Assembly (NCBI GenBank): GCA_013694645.1
Contig: JACDBZ010000030.1
Location: forward strand, 1-9,064
DNA from: Chloroflexota bacterium
Lineage (GTDB): Bacteria; Chloroflexota; Limnocylindria; QHBO01
Length of the DNA stretch: 9,064 nucleotides
Direction of reading: 5' to 3'
Shown here piece by piece: positions 1 through 4,876 of the stretch. Position 1 is the stretch's first letter. The number at the start of each line of letters is the position of its first letter. Both the position numbers and the translations under genes were made by a program. The notes below the pieces were generated by a model. The model saw only the letters and a program-made list of their open reading frames with translations, did not search any database and was not told the DNA's origin.

Positions 1-148
1 TGGTGTCGACGCCCGATTCGTACGGCAGCCCCTTCTGGGGCCTGCGCCGCCGATGCGTGATCAGCCAGCTGAACAGGATCGTGCCGAAGACGAAGATCGT
101 CGCGGCAGCGGCGAATCCGATGACGTAAAGCAGTCCGGTGTGATCCAT
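1..148 (-). CDS. nuoA: NADH-quinone oxidoreductase subunit A, N-terminal part (runs off left edge)
   Basis: NuoA is a small membrane subunit of respiratory complex I, which passes electrons from NADH to quinone and pumps protons. Reading from the ATG at 148, 49 codons are visible. A short N-terminus is followed by one hydrophobic helix (about residues 6-30), a basic stretch HRRRRPQK, and GLPYESGVDT. The helix, basic loop and 'P-Y-E-(C/S)-G' order is characteristic of NuoA just after its first membrane segment. The start is supported by a Shine-Dalgarno-like GGAG five bases upstream of the ATG. The 3' part, and presumably nuoB and later genes, lie to the left of the window. It is the first gene of its unit here, with 230 bp of non-coding DNA upstream containing a perfect 20-bp palindrome. 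The family call is fairly secure although only about 40% of a usual NuoA is present. Confidence 0.85.
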   Translation of the reverse strand, partial: MDHTGLLYVIGFAAAATIFVFGTILFSWLITHRRRRPQKGLPYESGVDT

Positions 149-180
149 CTCCACTCCGGTTGCACGCTGGTGCATTGGGG

Positions 181-200
181 ATCGGGCGACGTCGCCCGAT
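181..200. promoter_or_regulatory. Perfect 20-bp palindrome upstream of nuoA (operator or leader hairpin)
   Basis: ATCGGGCGACGTCGCCCGAT is identical to its own reverse complement over 20 bases and lies 32 bp upstream of the nuoA start codon. As DNA it could be an operator for a dimeric regulator, with GACGTC at its centre. As RNA it could fold into an 8-bp stem with an ACGU loop in the nuoA leader. No T-run follows on either strand, so it is not a normal intrinsic terminator. The symmetry is directly visible; the regulatory role is inferred. Confidence 0.5.
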
Positions 201-219
201 GCGTAGATTCGTATTCGGT

Positions 220-261
220 GGAGCGGATCGCTCTGCGCTCATCGCTCCGTATGACAGTCTA
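220..261 (-). promoter_or_regulatory. Possible nuoA promoter -10 element and leader hairpin
   Basis: On the minus strand TAGACT (256-261) resembles a -10 hexamer of the TAnnnT type. No convincing -35 lies 16-18 bases upstream. Just downstream, GGAGCG (243-248) can pair with CGCTCC (220-225) to give a 6-bp stem. Transcription from here would put this hairpin and the 181-200 palindrome in the nuoA leader. This is a weak prediction. Confidence 0.25.
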
Positions 262-348
262 GCAGGGGCGTCCGTGTGTGGGGCCGTCCTCGCTGGGCGT
301 ACCGGCGATATCGGTCGGTCCCGGCATGGGCGTCACCGTGCTGGATTC

Positions 349-364
349 CACCGATATGTCGGTG
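349..364 (-). terminator. Weak hairpin after the 379-1521 gene
   Basis: CACCGA-TATG-TCGGTG forms a perfect 6-bp stem with a 4-base loop. It starts 14 bases beyond the stop codon of the upstream minus-strand gene. There is no T-tract, so it is at best a weak or factor-assisted 3' end signal. It may mark the boundary between the gene at 379-1521 and the nuo operon. Confidence 0.2.
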
Positions 365-378
365 CCGGCGTGGGCTGG

Positions 379-1521
379 CTACCACCCCTGCCAGGCGGCC
401 GCAACGATCAGCCTGAGCCCGTCGCTGACCAGCGCATGGCCTCCGAACAGGATCGGGACCGGTGCGTTGTTCGCTGCCTGCGTGAGTTCACGAAGCCACG
501 GCGTCGCCACCCGCGCGTGGTCGCCGAAGTCCGATGCAAACCGTTCCTCCTCGGGCGGCCAGCTCGATGCATCCGACGAGCCGGCCACGGCCGCCATGAG
601 CACGCGGGTGTCGAGCACCACGGCGTCGCCGAGCCTGCTCAGCTCATCGATCAGCTCCGCCGGCGATGAGCGCGCCATGAGCGCGGCGAAGATCGATCGC
701 GGCTGGCTTCCAGGATCGCGCGCCGAGCGCATGCCGCGCTCCTCGACGAGGAACCGGACGCGACAGGCGGTCTCGGTCTCGAGGGTCTGCCAGGTGCTGA
801 GCGGGACTCGTCCGGCCACGACCAGCTCGGCGCGTCGGTCTCGCATCACCTCTCCGAGGCGCGCGAGGTGCGGAACCTCGAGCGCGCCGCCACCCGGCAG
901 TCGCGCCATCTCGAGGTAACCGCGCACCGATGCATCGAGCGCCGCCCGGCTGACCGTCCCCGGCAGGCGCGTCGCGAGTCGCAGCAGGGCGAGATCAAGT
1001 GTCGTGTCGACGTCGAACCGGCTCCACGGCGTCACACCAAGGTCGCGCCACGCGAAACCCACGTCGTTCAGCCTGCGCGCAGCGGCGTTGTCGGTCTCGC
1101 ATGCCTCGAGTGCCTCCAGCGCCCGATCGAGGTCGCCGGCGATCACGACGGCATCGGCGCTGAAGCGGTTGTTGGCGACGACTTCGCCCGGGATCGGCGA
1201 CAGGAGGCTGACGAGCGCATCGTCCGCCAGGAGGCAGAGTGCTCCACCGCCCACGTATCCGATCGTGTCGATCCGGCCGTCCGCCCCGGCCACCGCCGTT
1301 CGCGCGGCCGCAGTGAACCACCGGCCCCAGTGAAACGCCTCGCCCACGGCAGATGCCGTCGCGGGGAGGGGCGCGACCGCCGCGCCGAGCCTGCCGAGGC
1401 GATGCGAAAGGCTGCCTGCCAGGAGCCGTTGTCCATCGGCCGCGATGGCGGCATGGCTGCCGAACGGCTGTCCCTCCGGCGGAGTGGTGACGAGGATGAG
1501 CGGCGCCGGCCGCTCAGGCAT
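379..1521 (-). CDS. Conserved-looking protein of unknown function, 380 aa, possible divergent NTP-transferase-like N-terminal half
   Basis: I do not recognise this protein with certainty. The chosen start is the ATG at 1521, which overlaps the stop of the preceding DinB-like gene by 8 bases (1514-1521). An in-frame ATG at 1536 is an alternative; the frame is open back to 1611, but those codons lie in the DinB gene. The N-terminal half (1-190) alternates hydrophobic strands and helices. It contains LAGSLSHRLGRLG (34-46), VVANNRF (114-120) and a C-terminal FDVDTTLDLALLRL (169-182). The last resembles the 'D-x-D-T-P-x-D-L' end motif of MobA/CofC-type nucleotidyltransferases, but the usual N-terminal GG-x-S-x-R-M-G-x-x-K loop is not preserved. 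So a relationship is possible, while activity is doubtful. The C-terminal half (195-380) looks like a second compact domain, with VVAGRVPLSTWQTLE (234-248), VVLDTRVLMAA (301-311) and WPPEEERFASDFG (321-333). No signal peptide or membrane helix is seen. Coding is convincing from length, overlap and GC-rich third positions. Confidence 0.75.
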   Translation of the reverse strand: MPERPAPLILVTTPPEGQPFGSHAAIAADGQRLLAGSLSHRLGRLGAAVAPLPATASAVGEAFHWGRWFTAAARTAVAGADGRIDTIGYVGGGALCLLADDALVSLLSPIPGEVVANNRFSADAVVIAGDLDRALEALEACETDNAAARRLNDVGFAWRDLGVTPWSRFDVDTTLDLALLRLATRLPGTVSRAALDASVRGYLEMARLPGGGALEVPHLARLGEVMRDRRAELVVAGRVPLSTWQTLETETACRVRFLVEERGMRSARDPGSQPRSIFAALMARSSPAELIDELSRLGDAVVLDTRVLMAAVAGSSDASSWPPEEERFASDFGDHARVATPWLRELTQAANNAPVPILFGGHALVSDGLRLIVAAAWQGW

Positions 1522-2164
1522 CGGCGATGGCGGCATCCGTCTCGCGAAGCCTGTCCAGCTGCTCCAGGTGCATGAGGTCGTGGATGCCGATGAAGAGGAG
1601 CCATTCGCCACAGCGCAGATGCCCGATCAGCGGGTGCTGCATCCGGCAGCGGTCCAGCTCGTGGCCCTCGATGCGCTCGGCCGCCACGCGAATCGCTCGG
1701 CGCGATTTCTCGAGGAGGATCAGGAGCTGGTCGACGCTCGCGTCCGCCGGTCCGGGAACCGAGGGCGTCACGACCGGCGGCTGATCCTCCGGCCACTCGC
1801 CGGCAGCGTCGAGCGATGCCCAGGTGGCCAGGAAGCGGCGCGCGGCGCTGGTGTGCGCGAATGCCTGTGCCACGTTCCAATCCTCCTCGCCGCCGGGCGC
1901 CCGGAGCAGTGGCTCCGGAAGCGAGCGAAGCACGCGCTCGAGCTCCTCACCCACGGCCTCCTGCTGGGCCAGGATCTGCGGAACGGTGCCTCCGGGCGCG
2001 CGGGTTCGGAGCTCTCGGCGCAACCCCTTCAGCCCCGCCAGGCTCCAGTCGAATACGCGCCAGCAGGCCACGACGTCCGGGGCATCGGTCTCGAGTCTGG
2101 TGAGCCAGGAAGGACGTGCAGGCGAGGGAGCGCCCGACGTATCACTGGCAGTGGTGGATGTCAC
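1514..2164 (-). CDS. DinB-superfamily protein (DinB_2-like putative metalloenzyme)
   Basis: This is a 216-aa four-helix-bundle protein of the DinB/YfiT/mycothiol-transferase superfamily. Members bind a divalent metal through three histidines, and many act as thiol-dependent transferases or hydrolases, though most have no known substrate. The hallmarks are an E-D-W-N-V-A-Q-A-F-A-H motif with H104, HPLIGHL (177-183), and the C-terminal GEWLLFIGIHDLMHLEQL with H195-x3-H199. All three ligands are present. The start is GTG at 2164, with GAGGA about ten bases upstream. No good in-frame start lies nearby downstream, so one copy of the palindromic repeat (2143-2153) falls inside codons 4-7. The C-terminus overlaps the next gene by 8 bases, implying co-expression. 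The residues before about 20 are Ser/Thr/Pro-rich and probably disordered. Superfamily assignment is good; the reaction is unknown. Confidence 0.8.
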   Translation of the reverse strand: MTSTTASDTSGAPSPARPSWLTRLETDAPDVVACWRVFDWSLAGLKGLRRELRTRAPGGTVPQILAQQEAVGEELERVLRSLPEPLLRAPGGEEDWNVAQAFAHTSAARRFLATWASLDAAGEWPEDQPPVVTPSVPGPADASVDQLLILLEKSRRAIRVAAERIEGHELDRCRMQHPLIGHLRCGEWLLFIGIHDLMHLEQLDRLRETDAAIADA

Positions 2165-2348
2165 CTGGTTCGGTTCCTCATCGGTCCGGGGCCATTGGCT
2201 ATCGGCCGCTCTATCACTGGCAGGGATCGCGGCGCCGACACGGGCGGGGCCTGAGAAGTGACTCGCTGCGTTCCATCACTGCCAGTGGTACCAGTGCCGG
2301 CAGATGGAGTGCAACCAGCGGCATGACTGTTCGCCATCACTGGCAGTA
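2141..2348. repeat. Four-copy palindromic direct repeat (consensus ATCACTGGCAGTG)
   Basis: Four copies occur in one orientation. Their 11-base cores are CACTGGCAGTG (2143-2153), CACTGGCAGGG (2215-2225), CACTGCCAGTG (2277-2287) and CACTGGCAGTA (2338-2348), each preceded by AT. The core is a 5+1+5 inverted repeat. Centres are 72, 62 and 61 bp apart, close to whole helical turns for some pairs. The DNA between copies is unrelated, so these are discrete sites and not a duplicated block. They fill the 217-bp gap between darA and the DinB-like gene, and the leftmost lies inside the DinB N-terminal codons. A shorter match, CTGCCAGTG, occurs at 2903-2911 by the cyclase start. Possible roles are operator sites for a dimeric regulator acting on the DinB gene, or a small dispersed repeat family. 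Confidence 0.75.
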
Positions 2349-2381
2349 TTCGTTGAGGCCGAGGGTGCGTCACGCCGGAAC

Positions 2382-2711
2382 CTAGAGGCGCTCGAAGCGC
2401 TCGACCGGCTGCACGAAGACGGTTGCGCCGCCGACCTCCACCTCTACCGGGTAGGGCATGTAGAACTCGCCGGGCTCCATGATGGGCGGCATCGGATTCA
2501 CGAACTGCTTCCGGCTATGGCAATTGGAGCTGATGATGGCGAGCACGTCGTCGACCTGGTCGTCCTCGACTCCGACCAGGATGGTGGCGTTTCCCTGCTT
2601 GAGGAATCCGCCGGAGGAGTTGAAGCGCGTCGCGCGGTACTCCTTCTCCAGGAGCGCGTCGACGAGCGTAGCGGCATCCTCGTTGTGCACGATTGCGGTG
2701 ACGAGCTTCAT
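2382..2711 (-). CDS. darA: Cyclic-di-AMP receptor protein, DarA/PstA (YaaQ) family
   Basis: This is a 109-aa PII-like trimeric signal protein (former DUF970) that binds cyclic-di-AMP in the cytoplasm; its downstream targets are poorly known. The N-terminus MKLVTAIVHNEDA begins a ferredoxin-like fold. The diagnostic segment at 26-49 reads RATRFNSSGGFLKQGNATIL then VGVE. Residues R26, T28, F36, L37, N41 and G47 fall where ligand contacts of staphylococcal PstA are placed, as I recall them, so the binding site looks intact. Length matches the family. The ATG at 2711 has an AAGGAG Shine-Dalgarno about ten bases upstream. In Firmicutes this gene directly follows tmk. Here tmk is 1.4 kb upstream on the same strand, separated by an opposite-strand cyclase gene. 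It is divergent from that cyclase and has its own intergenic promoter region. No diadenylate cyclase or phosphodiesterase is visible in the window. Confidence 0.9.
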   Translation of the reverse strand: MKLVTAIVHNEDAATLVDALLEKEYRATRFNSSGGFLKQGNATILVGVEDDQVDDVLAIISSNCHSRKQFVNPMPPIMEPGEFYMPYPVEVEVGGATVFVQPVERFERL

Positions 2712-2764
2712 CGGTGTGCGGCTCCTTCGTTCAGCGCGGGCACGGCGGGCGGTGGCCGGCCCCG

Positions 2765-2770
2765 ATTATG
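2765..2770 (-). promoter_or_regulatory. Possible -10 element for darA
   Basis: CATAAT on the minus strand differs from TATAAT at one position and is the most AT-rich hexamer in this GC-rich spacer. It lies 54 bases from the darA ATG. No good -35 is present at 16-18 bases; a TTGGTA (2783-2788) is too close. The prediction is tentative. Confidence 0.35.
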
Positions 2771-2795
2771 GCGCAGGGGAGCTACCAAGGGCCAC

Positions 2796-2825
2796 CCGTG
2801 CCGCGGTCCGGCCACGCGGCCACGG
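2796..2825. promoter_or_regulatory. GC-rich interrupted inverted repeat between divergent promoters
   Basis: CCGTGCCGCG (2796-2805) is the complement of CGCGG-C-CACGG (2815-2825) apart from one bulged C, giving ten base pairs around a nine-base loop. It lies between the possible darA -10 and the possible cyclase -35, where a shared operator would be expected. In an RNA it would make a stable hairpin, but no T-run follows. The role is inferred from position only. Confidence 0.35.
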
Positions 2826-2827
2826 GG

Positions 2828-2856
2828 TAGACGCCCTCTCGGACTGCTCGTACACT
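2828..2856 (+). promoter_or_regulatory. Probable promoter of the cyclase gene
   Basis: TAGACG (2828-2833, four of six matches to TTGACA) and TACACT (2851-2856, four of six to TATAAT) are separated by exactly 17 bases. Transcription would begin near 2863. That leaves a leader of about 24 bases with GGAG (2876-2879) placed seven bases before the TTG start at 2887. Confidence 0.45.
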
Positions 2857-2886
2857 TCCGGCAGTTCCGCCCAGTGGAGCAATGGC

Positions 2887-4128
2887 TTGACCGAGAACGA
2901 GCCTGCCAGTGTCGCTCGCGGCTTTCTCTTCGCTGACCTTCGCAACTATTCGGCATGGGTCGAGCGCCACGGTGATCATGCCGCAGCTGGCCTGCTGCGC
3001 GAGTATCGCGGCGTGGTCCGGCAGGCGGTCGCCGAGTTCGACGGGGCAGAGATCAAGACAGAGGGCGACAGCTTCTACGTCGTCTTCGGGTCGCCGAGTG
3101 CGGCAGTCAGGTGCGGCCTCCAGATCCTGGAGCTGGCCGCTGCGAGCCAGGGGGCGGGCGGAGGCCCGATCCCGGTCGGGGTCGGTGTCCATGCGGGCGA
3201 GACCGTCAGCACCGATGAGGGCTACGTGGGCTCGGTGGTCAATATCGCGGCCCGCGTCTGCGCCCAGGCAGCCGCCGGCGAGCTGCTCGTCACCGATGCG
3301 GTTCGGTCTCTGACCAGAACCTACCTTGACGTCACCTTCCGGCCGCGTGGCCGGAAACGCCTGAAGGGCATCTCAGAGCCGATCAGCCTGTATCGGATCA
3401 CCCCCGCCGGCACCGGCGAGCGAGCGTCGCGGTGGCGCTGGTTCGTCGGGAGGTGGCCGTATGCGGCTGCGGCGGTAACGCTCCCCCTGGTGGTCGTGGC
3501 GTCCGCACTCATCGGCGGCGCGGTCGTTCGCGACATCGCGGGGGCGCCCGAATCGAGTAAATCGCGATCGGCGAGTCCGATCTCGAATGAGCCGTCGGCA
3601 TCGTCGGCGCCATCGGCCACCATCGAAGCGGAGTTCCCAACAAACGCGGAGTCCCAGCTGCTCGAGCTTGTTCCGGCACCGGATCGCGAGCGCTGCCAGC
3701 GGGCTGACCCCGAAGCCAGACCGATCGCGGCCCTGTTTCAGAATCCTGATGACGGCACGCCGGACCGCATTCTGACCTCCGTCGAGGCCGGAATCGAATG
3801 TGACCTGGGTGGCGTCGCGGCGCCGGACCGTCTCTGGCTATGGACGCTCAACGAAACACTGGACACCGCTCAATCGGCGCTTGCCGCCCACGGTGGGATC
3901 GCTGGCGCGACGCCCGGCATCTGTCGAGAGGAACGCCCCGCCCTCGAGGCATGGTCCTTCGGCTCCACGGCCGGGAAGATGGTCTGCTATGAATCCCGCA
4001 CTGGCGATGCGGTCGTGCTCTGGACGTTCGACGACAGCCGGCTATTCGCAAAGGCGGTGCGCGATGACCGGGATATGGCCGCGCTGCTCGATTGGTGGGA
4101 GGAAGTCGCTCGCTTCGCCGTCCCCTGA
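2887..4128 (+). CDS. Class III adenylate/guanylate cyclase, membrane-anchored with four-cysteine extracytoplasmic domain
   Basis: A 413-aa enzyme predicted to make a cyclic nucleotide, probably cAMP. The open frame extends to 2479, but that part lies antisense to darA. The in-frame TTG at 2887 is preferred because GGAG sits seven bases upstream and the catalytic domain starts at once. Catalytic domain (about 9-175): GFLFADLRNYS with metal ligand D17, IKTEGDSF with K57 and D61, GVHAGE (100-105), then GYVGSVVNIAAR with N119 and R123, and LKGISEP. The residue where many adenylate cyclases carry the base-selecting Asp of the D-Y-x-G motif is G112, so substrate preference is less certain. One membrane helix spans about 192-214. 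It is followed by a Ser/Pro/Ala-rich linker and an outer domain (about 255-413) with C270, C305, C346 and C367, ending in DWWEEVARF. Such domains occur as outer parts of bacterial signalling proteins and may sense something or hold disulfides; the ligand is unknown. It converges on tmk with a 20-bp gap. Confidence 0.85.
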   Translation: MTENEPASVARGFLFADLRNYSAWVERHGDHAAAGLLREYRGVVRQAVAEFDGAEIKTEGDSFYVVFGSPSAAVRCGLQILELAAASQGAGGGPIPVGVGVHAGETVSTDEGYVGSVVNIAARVCAQAAAGELLVTDAVRSLTRTYLDVTFRPRGRKRLKGISEPISLYRITPAGTGERASRWRWFVGRWPYAAAAVTLPLVVVASALIGGAVVRDIAGAPESSKSRSASPISNEPSASSAPSATIEAEFPTNAESQLLELVPAPDRERCQRADPEARPIAALFQNPDDGTPDRILTSVEAGIECDLGGVAAPDRLWLWTLNETLDTAQSALAAHGGIAGATPGICREERPALEAWSFGSTAGKMVCYESRTGDAVVLWTFDDSRLFAKAVRDDRDMAALLDWWEEVARFAVP

Positions 4129-4148
4129 CCATCAATGAACGATAGGTA

Positions 4149-4787
4149 TCAGATGGCGAATCGCCGATGAACAATGGCGCGAATGGCCGCATCGGCTCCT
4201 CCGACCGAGCCCGAGCCGTCCACGATGTTGATCCGATCCGGGTCCTCGTCAGCCAGTCGCAGGTAGGCATCCCGGACCTGTTCGAAGAAGACCAGCTCCT
4301 CCGTGTCCTCGAAGCGATTCCACTCGGTCCGCCGCCGCGTCCGCTCCAGGCCCACGTCGACGGGAACGTCGATCAGCAGCGTCAGGTCGGGCGTGAGCCC
4401 ACCCGTCGCAAATTCCTGGAGTCGACGCAGCTCGCCAATCTCGTTGCCATAGCCCGCACCCTGGTAGGCGAGCGACGAATCGGTGTACCGGGCGCAGACG
4501 ACCCATTCGCCGCGCTCGAGAGCCGGCCGAATCACGCGCGCGACGTGTTGAGCGCGACCGGCGGCATAGAGCAGGGCGTCGGCGCGCCGATCGAGGTCAT
4601 CGCTCATGCCGCGCATGTGGAGCACGATGCGCCGCACCTCCTCGCCGAGCGGCGTCCCGCCCGGCTCCTTGGTGAGAACCGTCGCCACGCCCCGGTCCCG
4701 AAGCCAGTCGGCCAGGTGTCGGGCGGCCGTCGTCTTGCCGCTGCCCTCGGGACCCTCGAGGGTGATGAAGCGGCCGCGCGCCGTCAC
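4149..4787 (-). CDS. tmk: Thymidylate kinase (dTMP kinase)
   Basis: Phosphorylates dTMP to dTDP with ATP in the dTTP pathway; cytosolic. The 212 residues are normal for the family. Visible motifs are the P-loop GPEGSGKT (12-19), EPGGTPLGE (41-49, substrate loop), YTDSSLAYQGAGYG (101-114, base-binding region), and a lid with RTRRRTEWNRFED (149-161). The conserved DR(Y/H) motif reads C-A-R-Y: residue 99 is Ala (GCC), where Asp (GAC) is usual. That Asp normally helps position Mg and nucleotide, so activity may be altered, unless a neighbouring residue compensates or the base is miscalled. The start is GTG at 4787, sharing GTGA with the stop of the 30-aa gene upstream. There is no clear Shine-Dalgarno, so translation probably depends on coupling. 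It is the last gene of the pdxS-to-tmk unit. Confidence 0.95.
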   Translation of the reverse strand: MTARGRFITLEGPEGSGKTTAARHLADWLRDRGVATVLTKEPGGTPLGEEVRRIVLHMRGMSDDLDRRADALLYAAGRAQHVARVIRPALERGEWVVCARYTDSSLAYQGAGYGNEIGELRRLQEFATGGLTPDLTLLIDVPVDVGLERTRRRTEWNRFEDTEELVFFEQVRDAYLRLADEDPDRINIVDGSGSVGGADAAIRAIVHRRFAI

Positions 4788-4876
4788 GCGGGCGGGAGCA
4801 CGCTGGTGGCAATGAGGGTCAGCATCACCAGGCCGAGGATGACGACGAGCATGATCCTGCCGGCCCTGCCGTTCAT
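4784..4876 (-). CDS. 30-aa single-pass membrane peptide, coupled between ATPase and tmk
   Basis: An uncharacterised small frame: ATG at 4876, stop TGA at 4784-4786. The peptide begins MNGRAGRIM, has a continuous hydrophobic segment of about 20 residues (8-27, rich in L, V, I and M), and ends VLPPA. Arginines 4 and 7 precede the helix, predicting an N-in orientation. Its ATG shares ATGA with the stop of the R3H ATPase gene and its TGA shares GTGA with the start of tmk, so both joints have the spacing seen at other joints of this unit. AGGGG lies five bases before the ATG. A chance frame that fits both overlaps exactly and encodes a clean membrane helix is unlikely. It may anchor or regulate the neighbouring ATPase, or may serve mainly as a translational relay to tmk. 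No family is recognised. Confidence 0.7.
   Translation of the reverse strand: MNGRAGRIMLVVILGLVMLTLIATSVLPPA

Noticed and set aside
868..2254. Plus-strand open frames (868-1575, 1445-2254) opposite the unknown-function and DinB-like genes
   Set aside because: They overlap two recognisable minus-strand genes, have shadow-type composition, and show no domain or ribosome-binding site.
2141..2348. CRISPR array
   Set aside because: The repeat unit is only about 13 bases, intervals (61-72 bp) are irregular and too long for spacers, and no cas genes are present.
2161..2373. 70-codon minus-strand frame through the repeat region whose TGA overlaps the DinB GTG start
   Set aside because: The GTGA overlap is suggestive, but the predicted peptide is low-complexity. 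It reads the palindromic repeats in different frames because their spacing is not a multiple of three, and it has no recognisable domain. The repeats are better explained as non-coding sites.
2479..2886. N-terminal extension of the cyclase back to the ATG at 2479
   Set aside because: It would run antisense through most of darA and through both promoters. The extra 136 residues have no domain character, and the TTG at 2887 has a well-placed GGAG.
3321..3623. Minus-strand 100-codon frame within the cyclase gene
   Set aside because: It is antisense to the end of the catalytic domain and the membrane helix, with no motif or ribosome-binding site.
4129..4148. Bidirectional terminator between the convergent cyclase and tmk genes
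   Set aside because: The 20-bp gap has no inverted repeat or T-run; transcripts probably end inside or beyond the opposing gene.
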